Assembly (NCBI GenBank): GCA_903929755.1 | Contig: CAIYVZ010000057.1 | Span: forward strand, 1-58,303 | Reading direction: 5' to 3' | Source: an uncultured Acidobacteriia bacterium | GTDB lineage: Bacteria > Acidobacteriota > Terriglobia > Bryobacterales > Bryobacteraceae | DNA: 58,303 nt | Shown: piece by piece, positions 26,526 through 35,032 of the stretch | Position numbering within the stretch: the first letter of the stretch is position 1 | How the letters are laid out: the number at the start of each line of letters is the position of its first letter | Position numbers and translations under genes: made by a program | The notes under the pieces: generated by a model | The model's database searches: none | The model's input: the letters and a program-made list of their open reading frames with translations, nothing else | Told to the model about the DNA's origin: nothing

Positions 26526-26571
26526 ACAGATCCAAATCTAAAAAGATCTAACTTTAAACAGATCTCAGCAG
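26524..26571. repeat. three imperfect 16-bp iterons
   Basis: AAACAGATC, AAAAAGATC and AAACAGATC start at 26524, 26540 and 26556, exactly 16 bases apart, with diverged remainders. The AT-rich block stands out from the GC-rich surroundings and fills the gap before the aldo/keto reductase gene. It might bind a protein on one helix face every one and a half turns, or be a worn tandem repeat. Confidence 0.45.
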
Positions 26572-26612
26572 TTACCGGCATTTAGTTACGCATCAGGAAG
26601 GATTACCTCACA

Positions 26613-27527
26613 ATGGAACGTCGTCGCATCGGATCTCTGGAAGTCTCTGTCGTCGGTTTAGGCTGCAACAACTTCGGTTGGCGCATCGGTAAGGACGCCA
26701 CCCGCGAAGTGATCGCCGCTTCGCTCGATGGCGGAGTGAATTTTCTCGATACAGCCGACATGTACGATACCGGCCTCAGCGAGGAATTCATGGGGGAAGC
26801 CCTGGGCGACCGCCGCAAGGATGTCGTGCTCGCCACGAAGTTCGGCTTCAAGATGGGTGAAGGCAAGGAAGGCGCCAGCCCCGCCTACGTTCGCGAAGCC
26901 TGCGACGCCAGCCTGCAACGTCTGAAGACCGACCACATCGATCTCTACCAACTCCACACTCCGGACCCGAAGACGCCCATCGGCGATACGCTGGCCGCCC
27001 TGGATGAGCTGGTGAAGGCGGGGAAGGTCCGCGAGATTGGCTGCTCCAACTTCTCTGTGGAACAACTTCAGGAAGCTGCCGCTGCCGTGAAGGCCGGCGC
27101 GGCCCGGTTCGTATCAGTCCAGAACCATTACAGCCTCTTCCACCGGGAGCCGGAGGCCGGCATGCTGGCTGAATGCGCCGCTACGGGCGTCGGCTTCATT
27201 CCGTACTTCCCGCTCGCCAACGGCCTGCTCACCGGCAAGTACCGCAAAGGCCAGCCCCTGCCCGACAACAGCCGCCTGAAAGACGACTGGGGCCCGAACA
27301 TGTTCACGGAGCAGAACATGGACATTGTGGAGAAGCTGGTGGCTTATGCCGAAGCCCATGGCCACACGCTGCTGGAACTGGCCACTTGCTGGCTGGCCGC
27401 GCAGCCGTCGGTCGTTTCGGTGATCTCCGGAGCGAAGACGGTCGCCCAGGCCGCGCAGAATGCCACCGCCGGCAACTGGACCCTGACAGGAGAACAGGCC
27501 TCGGAAATCAGCAAAATCGCCAGTTAG
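26613..27527 (+). CDS. aldo/keto reductase
   Basis: A 304-residue NADPH-dependent aldo/keto reductase TIM barrel. The catalytic tetrad is complete: Asp and Tyr in LDTADMYD, Lys in LATKFG and His in DLYQLHTPD. The cofactor end has SVISGAKTVAQAAQNA. It reduces a carbonyl or oxidises a hydroxyl in the cytoplasm. An AGGAAGG lies about 12 bases upstream of the ATG. It ends the co-oriented group that starts with IclR and is followed by a strong terminator. Confidence 0.92.
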   Translation: MERRRIGSLEVSVVGLGCNNFGWRIGKDATREVIAASLDGGVNFLDTADMYDTGLSEEFMGEALGDRRKDVVLATKFGFKMGEGKEGASPAYVREACDASLQRLKTDHIDLYQLHTPDPKTPIGDTLAALDELVKAGKVREIGCSNFSVEQLQEAAAAVKAGAARFVSVQNHYSLFHREPEAGMLAECAATGVGFIPYFPLANGLLTGKYRKGQPLPDNSRLKDDWGPNMFTEQNMDIVEKLVAYAEAHGHTLLELATCWLAAQPSVVSVISGAKTVAQAAQNATAGNWTLTGEQASEISKIAS

Positions 27528-27552
27528 TTTTGTTCAACTGAAGGATTCTGAG

Positions 27553-27580
27553 AAGCGGCTCGGTAACGGGCCGCTTTTTC
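27553..27580 (+). terminator. intrinsic terminator with GUAA tetraloop
   Basis: AAGCGGCTCG (27553-27562) pairs with CGGGCCGCTT (27567-27576), with one G-U wobble, around the GNRA-type loop GTAA. Five Ts (27575-27579) close it. It lies 25 bases after the aldo/keto reductase stop. Confidence 0.85.
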
Positions 27581-27592
27581 TGTGCCGTTTTC

Positions 27593-27600
27593 TATACAAT
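27593..27600 (+). promoter_or_regulatory. -10 element of the DUF1552 gene, predicts leaderless mRNA
   Basis: TATACAAT ends 7 bases before the ATG at 27608, so transcription would begin at or next to the start codon. There is no ribosome-binding site. No clear -35 box is seen. Confidence 0.45.
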
Positions 27601-27607
27601 AGACACC

Positions 27608-28948
27608 ATGCCCGGAAAGTCCCTTCCCCGCCGAACTATCCTCCGAGGCCTCGGCGCAGGTCTCGCGCTGCCGTTCCTCGATTCCATGATTCCCGCGCTC
27701 TCGCGGGCAGCTACCACCGCCGCACCCACCCGCGCCGCGTTCCTCTACGTGCCGAACGGCATCATCATGAACGAGTGGACCCCCACACGGGAAGTCGGCT
27801 CGGTCGCGCTGCCCATGGAGTTCCCGCGCATCAGCAAGGCCCTTCAGCCGTTCCGCGACGACATCCTGATGTTCTCCGGCCTCACCCACAATCAGGGCCG
27901 CGCCCTCGGTGATGGTCCTGGGGACCATGGCCGCGCCGGCGCGAACTACCTTACCGGCGTCCACCCGAAGAAGACCAATGGCCGCGACCTGCAAACCGGC
28001 GTCTCGGTTGACCAGATCGCCGCCCGCCGCCTGGATGGCAAGACCCGCTTCGCCTCCCTGGAACTTGGCTGCGAAGAAGGCGTGCAGGGCGGCAGTTGCG
28101 ACAACGGCTATAGCTGCGCCTACTCAAACTCCATTTCCTGGCGGACACCATCTTCACCCAATCCGGCGGAAATCCGCCCTCGCGCTGTTTTTGAACGGCT
28201 TTTCGGCGGGCAGGATTCCGACCCGCGCGAGGCCCGCTACCAGAAAAGTGTTCTCGACATGGTTCGCGGTGAGGCGCAGCTGCTTGCGTCGTCCCTTGGC
28301 GGTTCCGACAAGCGGAAACTCGACGAATACCTCTATTCCGTCCGTGAACTCGAAAAGCGCATTACGGCGACGGAAAAGACCGCTACACCTCGCCCCAAGG
28401 GTGTGGAAGCCCCGCCCTCCAGCATCCCCACTGACATGACCGAGCATGCGCGGCTGATGTTCGAGCTGCTGGCGCTGGCGTTCCAGACCGATTCCACGCG
28501 CGTGGCCACGGTGCTGATCGGCCTGGAGCAAAGCCCCCGGGCGTATCCCGAAATCGGCATCCCCGAAGCCCACCACGGCCTCACCCACCACCAGGGCGAC
28601 AAGGAAAAGATCGAAAAGGTCACCAAAATCAACATGTTCCACGTGCAGCAGTTCGCGTGGCTGCTGAATAAGCTCAAGTCCACGCCGGATGGCGATGGCT
28701 CACTCCTGGACCATACGATGGTCACTTACGGCAGCGGTTTCAGCGATGGAAACGCGCATGACCACGGCAACCTGCCGATCGTCCTCGCCGGCCGCGCCAA
28801 CGGCCAGCTTAAGCCCGGCCGCCACGTCCGCTACCCCGCGGAAACGCCCATGACGAACCTCTTCACTGCGATGCTGGACCGCATGGGTGTGCCGGTCGAG
28901 TCCTTCGGCGACAGCAACGGCAAACTCGGCTACCTCACCGACCTATGA
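27608..28948 (+). CDS. DUF1552 domain protein, Tat-type exported
   Basis: A 446-residue protein of the DUF1552 family common in acidobacteria and planctomycetes. The N-terminus PRRTILRGLGAGLALPFLDS is a twin-arginine-like signal, and the body has FLYVPNGIIMNEWTP, SLELGCEEG, FQTDSTRVATVLIG and YGSGFSDGN. These proteins usually sit beside DUF1592 cytochrome-like partners; the partner here is 3.5 kb away at 32443. The overall fold resembles DUF1501/sulfatase-like proteins, but no activity is established that I can name. Its stop overlaps the next start by 4 bases (ATGA). Confidence 0.85.
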   Translation: MPGKSLPRRTILRGLGAGLALPFLDSMIPALSRAATTAAPTRAAFLYVPNGIIMNEWTPTREVGSVALPMEFPRISKALQPFRDDILMFSGLTHNQGRALGDGPGDHGRAGANYLTGVHPKKTNGRDLQTGVSVDQIAARRLDGKTRFASLELGCEEGVQGGSCDNGYSCAYSNSISWRTPSSPNPAEIRPRAVFERLFGGQDSDPREARYQKSVLDMVRGEAQLLASSLGGSDKRKLDEYLYSVRELEKRITATEKTATPRPKGVEAPPSSIPTDMTEHARLMFELLALAFQTDSTRVATVLIGLEQSPRAYPEIGIPEAHHGLTHHQGDKEKIEKVTKINMFHVQQFAWLLNKLKSTPDGDGSLLDHTMVTYGSGFSDGNAHDHGNLPIVLAGRANGQLKPGRHVRYPAETPMTNLFTAMLDRMGVPVESFGDSNGKLGYLTDL

Positions 28949-29925
28949 CCCACCTCCTGCGCGCAATGTCCCTCGTGGCGGTTGCTGCCATCTCCGTATG
29001 CGCCGCCGATCACCCGCAGGCGCAGATCAGCAACGGCCTCGTCAAAGCTACCGTCTACTTACCCGACGCGAAAGCCGGTTACTACCAGGGCACGCGCTTC
29101 GACTGGTCCGGCCTCGTCACCGATCTGGAATACAAAGGCCACACGTACTTCGGCGACTGGACTGGCCGCCCCTGGAATCCCAAACTGCACGACACCGTGA
29201 CGGGCCCGGCTGAGGAATTCTCGGAATTTAATGCGCCCGGCTATGCTGCTGCGTCCGTGGGCGAGACCTTTCTGAAGATCGGCGTTGGGCTGCTGAAAAA
29301 GCCGCAGGAAGCGACGTACAACCACTTCGGCGTCTACGAAATTGTTGATCACGGGAAGTGGACGGTGAAGGCCGCGCCGGATTCCGTTACCTTCACCCAC
29401 ATCGTTCGGGATAAGGCCTCCGGCTATGCGTATGAGTACCGAAAAATCGTTCGCCTCGAACAGGGCAAGCCGACGCTCTCCATTGAGCACCGCCTGAAGA
29501 ATATCGGACGTAACACCATCCAGACCGATGTTTACGAGCACAATTTTTACACGCTCGATAAGAAGCCCACAGGCCCGAACCTCTCTATCAAGTTCCCCTT
29601 CGAAGTGAAAGTGGACCGTCCCTGGCAGACCGGTCTGGCAGAGAACCGCGGCAAAGAGATCGTCTATCTGAAGGAACTTGCAGCCCGCGAGACTGCTTCC
29701 AACGAAATCACCGGCTTCACTGTGGATCCGAACGACTACAACTTCACCATCGAAAACAAAGAAACGGGAGCGGGCGTCCGCCAAACAGCCGACCGGCCCA
29801 TCTCCCGTATCAATTTTTGGTCCATCCGGAACACCTCGTGCCCAGAAGCTTACATCGCCCTCAGCATCCTGCCGGGCAAAGAGTTCACCTGGCGCATTAA
29901 CTGGGACTTCTACGAGACAAAGTAG
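28945..29925 (+). CDS. secreted protein with mutarotase-like sequence
   Basis: A 326-residue protein with a signal peptide (LLRAMSLVAVAAISVCAADH) and a beta-rich body reminiscent of aldose 1-epimerases: ISNGLVKATVYLPD, YYQGTRFDWSG, TFTHIVRDKASGYAYEYRK and YEHNFYTLD with a possible catalytic His. It starts in the stop codon of the DUF1552 gene, so they are co-translated. It may act on a sugar anomeric carbon or bind a polysaccharide; the assignment is by fold-like pattern only. Confidence 0.6.
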   Translation: MTHLLRAMSLVAVAAISVCAADHPQAQISNGLVKATVYLPDAKAGYYQGTRFDWSGLVTDLEYKGHTYFGDWTGRPWNPKLHDTVTGPAEEFSEFNAPGYAAASVGETFLKIGVGLLKKPQEATYNHFGVYEIVDHGKWTVKAAPDSVTFTHIVRDKASGYAYEYRKIVRLEQGKPTLSIEHRLKNIGRNTIQTDVYEHNFYTLDKKPTGPNLSIKFPFEVKVDRPWQTGLAENRGKEIVYLKELAARETASNEITGFTVDPNDYNFTIENKETGAGVRQTADRPISRINFWSIRNTSCPEAYIALSILPGKEFTWRINWDFYETK

Positions 29926-29978
29926 TTACTTGATTTTGAAGTTAATCTCAAGCTGCGCCCTGACTTGACCGATAGCTA

Positions 29979-31289
29979 CTACTGAAAGAGCGCCATCAGC
30001 GCGTCGGCGAAGAGGCCGAGGCCTTTGGCGTTGGGGTGATTGATCGCGTTCAGGAGCAGCGAACCGTAGGGAATACCCTGACGCCACAACCGCCCCCAGC
30101 GCAGGGAGGCGTCAGCGAGGGCTACGTCATGTTTCGCCGCGAACTGCCGCAGACCTTCCACGTACGGACGCGGATCGTCGTCAATTTCCTTTTCGCGGGT
30201 CAGGTTCATCCAGTCGGGACGGACTTAGTGGGGCGTCAGGATGATCCATTCCGCGCCGATACCTTTGAAATCCGCCAGGAGTTTGGAGTAGCGCTCTTCC
30301 ACCTGATCGGGACGCAGACTGGCGTCGTTCACGAACTCGGAGATCACCACGTCTGGTTTCATGGCCAGCACGGTCTCTTTATAGTTGTGGGGACTTCCGG
30401 CGGGCTCGGCCAAATAACTTCCGGTGTTCCGACCGCCCCAGGCCTGCGTAAGAAGCTCGATAGTCGCCTTCGGAAAGCGCTGCCGCAGGCGGGCCACAAA
30501 TTGCTCCTGCCAGCGCTGGGTACTTTGGTCGGTAACATACGCGGCATCGGTCACGCTGTCGCCCCAGGCCAGAATCCGCAGAGTTTCCCCGCGCTCCAAC
30601 CGTCCGACCAGGCGCGTGACAACCGGAGTTTTCTGCATAGCTCGCTCCGGATAAGCCTGCTCCAGGACCGGGAACAAGTGCTCCGGTTCCAGTTTTGCAA
30701 TGAAGCCTGGCAGATAAATGTTGCCAAGATTGCGTTCCCCAGGCCTGATGACGGGGGCGGCGGGAGCGGCGGCGCGGGGTTCACCCTGGCGGACTACGAT
30801 ACTTCCGCTGGCGTCAAGTACCACCGAATCGAGGCGCATCTGCGCGTGACGATAGGTAGCGAAGACGGCCTGATCCGGCTGGATATGGCCTTCAGCCAGA
30901 CGGCCAAACGTACCCCACGAAGGATCTATTTCGTAATCGACGCCTGGGGTGAGTAACAACGCATCCGCTTCAGGCCCAGCGCGCAGCGCGAAACTTGCAG
31001 CATCCAGCAGATTTGGACTGGTTGTCTCCTGCGCCTTTACACCGATGAGCTGAGCGCCTTTCACCCAGCCGCCCGCTTTGGGATTGAAAACGGGGACGGA
31101 AGCGTATTTCTGAGCGACCACGGAGAGCATCACCGGCGGCGCGATCTGCACCGTCCGCGTGGTGGTGCCTGCGACGGCCACACGGACATCCCACGGCCCC
31201 AAGAGGACAAAAGTGGCGGCATCCTGCGCGGTTGCAGTTCCGGCAAACAAGCCGGCAAGAAGAACAAGGGCTACGCTTCGGGGCGACAT
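29979..31289 (-). pseudogene. SGNH hydrolase with internal TAA stop
   Basis: A minus-strand gene of about 436 codons broken by one in-frame TAA at 30227-30225. Upstream: signal peptide (VALVLLAGLFAGTATA), long accessory domain, then AWGDSVTDA (nucleophile), AWGGRNTGS, EFVNDASL and WIILTPH. Directly after the stop the same frame continues VRPDWMNLTREKEID and ends with AINHPNAKGLGLFADAL, which carries the catalytic His block. The open frame upstream reaches 31415, but ATG 31289 lies 13 bases after the previous gene and starts the signal peptide. Without readthrough the product lacks its catalytic His. A sequencing error is possible. Confidence 0.8.
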
Positions 31290-31302
31290 TTTGGGGACCC
31301 GG

Positions 31303-32403
31303 TTACAAAAGCGGCCGGAGAGCTTTCTCGAATTCAGCAGCCTGGCGAGCGAAGCCAAGGTCTGTGGGATGGGAGCCATCGATCGTGGCTTCGCCGTCGT
31401 GGCCGAGCAGTTCATCAGCCTTCAGGTAATAGAGATTCGGCACCTTCTCCGCCTGCAACGTCTCGAAGGCAGCCCGGAGCGCAGCGTGGTTTTTGGCATG
31501 CCCGTCGCGGCGCGACTGCACCAGAAAGCTGTTGTCGAAAACACGGTCTTCTACCAGCAGGATCGGGGTCTGCGGATGTGCCTCGCGAAGAATCTTCACC
31601 CCGGGAACGATACGTTCGGCCGTCTCTTTCGCAGTCATATTGGGGAGACAATCGAGGACGAAAACCGCCGGGTCAAGTTCCGCCACAAACCGAACGACTT
31701 CAGGCTCCATTTTGCCGTTTCCCGAGAAGCCGAGGTTCATCACTTCGCGATCAAACGTGCGGCCAACCATGGAGACATGCGTCATGCCGGAGCGGGACGC
31801 GGCAAAACCGTGCGTAATCGACGTCCCGTAGAAAAGGATGGGCTTCCGGCCGACCGGGCGCGCCGGGCCAGCCGAGATGGTGCTGCCCTTCGGCAGGCCG
31901 ATTTCGAGTGAACTCACCGGGTTGTGCATCGGCAGGTACAGCATGAACTCGCGGGAGGTGGCGGGGATGCCCGTGATGAGCACGTCTGTATTTTCCGGGA
32001 ATTTGCTGGCCCGTCCGACACCAGCCCAGCGCCACTTCCCCGCATCGTCGCGCGCATAGAGATCCAGACCACTGGACGCAATGGCCGTACTGTTTGCACC
32101 GGCCAGAGATTTGGAGGTGACACTCCAGCGCGCATGAATGGCGGTGGTCGCCGCAACAAAGCGGATGGCAACGCCGGCAGCGTCCCGACTGAGATTCCAG
32201 ACCTCGGGGCGGACGACACCTTCGGCGCGGCCGGGCAGTCTGTCGAAGGGAGCCTTGCGGTCTTTGAAGCCGAGCCCTTCCACGGTGAATTTCTTCGCAT
32301 CGTGCCAGTCGAGTTCTGGCGCCGCAACTGGTGTGGGGGGCGGCGGGATCTGAGCGAGCAGGGGAGTGCTCGCAAGTGACAGCAGAAGTTGGCGACGATT
32401 CAT
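31303..32403 (-). CDS. SGNH/GDSL hydrolase, exported
   Basis: A 366-residue esterase-like protein. Signal peptide MNRRQLLLSLASTPLLAQ, an N-terminal beta domain, then the SGNH blocks FYGTSITHG (Ser), GFSGNG, DCLPNM and DGSHPTDLG (catalytic Asp-His). The frame opens at 32430, but the ATG at 32403 gives a clean signal peptide. A TACACT element ends 9 bases before that ATG and no ribosome site is seen. It is first of a two-gene unit with the broken SGNH gene, suggesting deacylation of plant polysaccharides; the substrate is unknown. Confidence 0.85.
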   Translation of the reverse strand: MNRRQLLLSLASTPLLAQIPPPPTPVAAPELDWHDAKKFTVEGLGFKDRKAPFDRLPGRAEGVVRPEVWNLSRDAAGVAIRFVAATTAIHARWSVTSKSLAGANSTAIASSGLDLYARDDAGKWRWAGVGRASKFPENTDVLITGIPATSREFMLYLPMHNPVSSLEIGLPKGSTISAGPARPVGRKPILFYGTSITHGFAASRSGMTHVSMVGRTFDREVMNLGFSGNGKMEPEVVRFVAELDPAVFVLDCLPNMTAKETAERIVPGVKILREAHPQTPILLVEDRVFDNSFLVQSRRDGHAKNHAALRAAFETLQAEKVPNLYYLKADELLGHDGEATIDGSHPTDLGFARQAAEFEKALRPLL

Positions 32404-32412
32404 AGCTTCGTT

Positions 32413-32435
32413 AGTGTATCGGAAATTCATATAAT
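32413..32435. promoter_or_regulatory. compact divergent promoters
   Basis: Plus strand: TATAAT at 32430-32435, 7 bases before the TTG at 32443. Minus strand: TACACT at 32418-32413, 9 bases before the ATG at 32403. Only 39 bases separate the two start codons, so each promoter's upstream region lies in the other gene. Neither gene has a ribosome-binding site. Confidence 0.45.
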
Positions 32436-32442
32436 ACGTACC

Positions 32443-35001
32443 TTGAGCACATTATTTTTATTGCTGACGCTGGCGGGGTCGGTTTGGGCCGGTCCAAGCC
32501 CTGCCCCAATCCCCGCAAAACTGCGTTCGTTCGTAACGGCTCAATGTGTGGGATGCCATAACGCGAAGCTCCGGCAGGGCAAGCTGGACCTGACAAGTCT
32601 GCCGTTTGATCCGGCCAGTGCCGAGAATTTCGCAATCTGGACGAAGGTACATGACCGCGTTCGCGACGGAGAAATGCCTCCCGTCTCGCCCGCCAGCCTC
32701 ACGAAAGCCTCCCGCGATGCGTTCGTAGCCGCGCTGGCAACACCGCTGATCGCGGCCGACCGCGCCCGGTTCGCAACTTCGGGGCGCGCCGTTATTCGCC
32801 GCATGAATCGCCAGGAATACGAAAATACGCTCCGGGATCTTTTGGAGGCACCGTGGCTGCAGATTCAGGACATGCTGCCGGAAGACGGCCTTGCCTGGAA
32901 GTTCAACAAGAGCGGCCAGGCGCTGGACGTCTCGCACGTCCACATGAATCAGTACCTGGCGGCGGCGGACTACGCATTACGCGAGGTGTTGCCGAAGACG
33001 ATGGCCCGGCCCACACCGGTGAAACAGCGCTACTACTCGCGGGATCAAAATTCGTTCTTCGGCCAGATCCGGTTCCCCAAGACCAATGAACGCGACGCTT
33101 ATCCGGTTGTCGGCAATGCGGCCGATCTCGCAGTCCTGCACGAGACGGGGCGGAGAAAACCTGGGGATCCGAAGTCGCCGACGCGTGAGATTGAAGGCGT
33201 TGCCGTGGTCTGCAGCAGTTACGAACCCATCGAACTGCGCTTCAATAAATTCACGGCGCCGGTCGCTGGACGGTATAAACTGCGGCTCAATGCCCATACC
33301 GTCTGGGTAGGGCCAGAGAAGAGCGAGAAGTGGTGGCGACCCAATCCTGAGAACATTTCGGCGGGCCGAACCGACGAGCCCATCACGCTGTACTCGGAAT
33401 CGCCGCCGCGTCAGCAAAGGCTGCTGGGGAGTTTCGACGTGCATCCCGAAGCGTCGGTCAACGAAGTGGAGGTCTACCTGCTGAAAGGCGAGACCATCCG
33501 CGTGGATGCGGCGCGCTTCTTCCGGTCACGCCCGGTGGCAGGCGGCTGGCGGAATCCGCTGGCGACCAAAGAGGGTCAGCCCGCCGTCTCGTTCCGCTGG
33601 CTCGAAACCGAAGGGCCCATTGTGGATGCCTGGCCCGCAGCAGGCCACAAACTGATGTTCGGCGAACTGCCGTGGTCCGTTAGCGACAAAGGTACCGCTG
33701 CGTTTGACGCGAAGGATGCGGCAGCGGAGACACGTCGCCTGCTTGCTGCTTTCCTGAAAAGGGCGTACCGGCATCCGGTTCCTGCAGGCGACGTGGAGCG
33801 CTTCGCCAAAGTGGCGGACAAAGCCATGGCTGCGGGCTATTCCTTCACTGACGCCATGATTTCGGCTGACACCGCAGTCCTGGTGTCGCCCGCCTTCCTG
33901 AATCTGGACGCCAAACCGGGGCGACTGGACAGCTATTCTCTCGCCTCGCGGCTGGCTTTCTTCCTGTGGAACACCGAGCCCGACACCGAACTCCGGCAGG
34001 CCGCCGAGCGGAATCAACTGCAGGACCCGGCTATTCTCCGGGCCCAGACGAAGCGCCTGCTGGCAGACCCCAGGTCACAGCGTTTCGTGAAGGCTTTCAC
34101 CGAATACTGGCTGGACCTGCGCAAACTCAACAACACCTCGCCCGACGAGTCGCTGTACCCCGATTACTACCTGGACGATTATCTGGTGGAATCGGCCGGC
34201 AATGAAACGCGGGCGTTCTTCACCGAGATGCTGCAAAAGAACCTGCCCGCCCGGAATCTGGTGTCTTCAGACTTCGCCATGCTGAACGAGCGACTGGCCG
34301 ACCACTATGGAATTCCCGGCGTGAAGGGAGCGGCCATTCGCCTGGTTCCCCTCCCTGCCGATTCGGTGCGGGGCGGGCTGATGACGCAGGCGAGCGTCCT
34401 CAAAGTAACGGCGAACGGCACCACCACATCGCCGGTTCTCCGCGGTGTCTGGATCTCCGAGCGCATTTTGGGCCGGATAGTGCCGCCACCTCCCAGCGGG
34501 GTGCCACCCCTGGAACCCGACACCCGCGGCGCGAAGACGATTCGGGAGCAACTGGCGCAGCACCGCAGCCAGGCTTTCTGTAATTCCTGCCACTCGCGCA
34601 TTGACCCGGCGGGTTTCGCGCTGGAGAATTTTGACGTGGCCGGCGGACAGCGGGACAAGTACCGGGCGCTGGCCGAGGGCGCAAAACCTGCGGAGGGTGT
34701 GGGCAAGAACGGGAATCCCTTCCGCTTCCACTACGCGCTGCCCGTAGACCCATCCGCCACTCTCCCGGATGGCCGTACCTTTACCAATGTTCGAGAGCTG
34801 AAAGGTCTGCTGTTAGCGGACGAGCGGCAAATCGCACGGAACGTGGCTTCACACCTGGTGACGTATTCCACCGGGGCTCCGGTCCGGTTTGGGGATCGTC
34901 CGCAACTGGAGAAGATTCTCGATCAAACGAAAAGCAATGGGTACGGGACAACGGCTTTGATTGATGCGATCATTCAAAGCGAGCTTTTTAGGTCCAAATG
35001 A
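32443..35001 (+). CDS. DUF1592 multidomain protein with c-type haem motif
   Basis: An exported protein of about 852 residues with the usual chain of DUF1587, DUF1595, DUF1592, DUF1588 and DUF1585 domains. A signal peptide (LFLLLTLAGSVWA) is followed by CVGCHNAKLRQGKLDL, a haem c motif of the planctomycete-cytochrome type. Later landmarks are RMNRQEYENTLRDLL, SRLAFFLWNTEPD, DYYLDDYLVESAGNETRAFF and CNSCHSRIDPAGFALENFD, a second CxxCH. The open frame begins at a TTG at 32389, but TTG 32443 gives the signal peptide and fits the -10 box. The DUF1552 gene follows after 31 bases. The pair is thought to act in outer-membrane or periplasmic redox or polysaccharide use; function is unproven. Confidence 0.88.
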   Translation: MSTLFLLLTLAGSVWAGPSPAPIPAKLRSFVTAQCVGCHNAKLRQGKLDLTSLPFDPASAENFAIWTKVHDRVRDGEMPPVSPASLTKASRDAFVAALATPLIAADRARFATSGRAVIRRMNRQEYENTLRDLLEAPWLQIQDMLPEDGLAWKFNKSGQALDVSHVHMNQYLAAADYALREVLPKTMARPTPVKQRYYSRDQNSFFGQIRFPKTNERDAYPVVGNAADLAVLHETGRRKPGDPKSPTREIEGVAVVCSSYEPIELRFNKFTAPVAGRYKLRLNAHTVWVGPEKSEKWWRPNPENISAGRTDEPITLYSESPPRQQRLLGSFDVHPEASVNEVEVYLLKGETIRVDAARFFRSRPVAGGWRNPLATKEGQPAVSFRWLETEGPIVDAWPAAGHKLMFGELPWSVSDKGTAAFDAKDAAAETRRLLAAFLKRAYRHPVPAGDVERFAKVADKAMAAGYSFTDAMISADTAVLVSPAFLNLDAKPGRLDSYSLASRLAFFLWNTEPDTELRQAAERNQLQDPAILRAQTKRLLADPRSQRFVKAFTEYWLDLRKLNNTSPDESLYPDYYLDDYLVESAGNETRAFFTEMLQKNLPARNLVSSDFAMLNERLADHYGIPGVKGAAIRLVPLPADSVRGGLMTQASVLKVTANGTTTSPVLRGVWISERILGRIVPPPPSGVPPLEPDTRGAKTIREQLAQHRSQAFCNSCHSRIDPAGFALENFDVAGGQRDKYRALAEGAKPAEGVGKNGNPFRFHYALPVDPSATLPDGRTFTNVRELKGLLLADERQIARNVASHLVTYSTGAPVRFGDRPQLEKILDQTKSNGYGTTALIDAIIQSELFRSK

Positions 35002-35032
35002 TGTACAAAGGTAGGGAACAGGAGCCGAGCCA

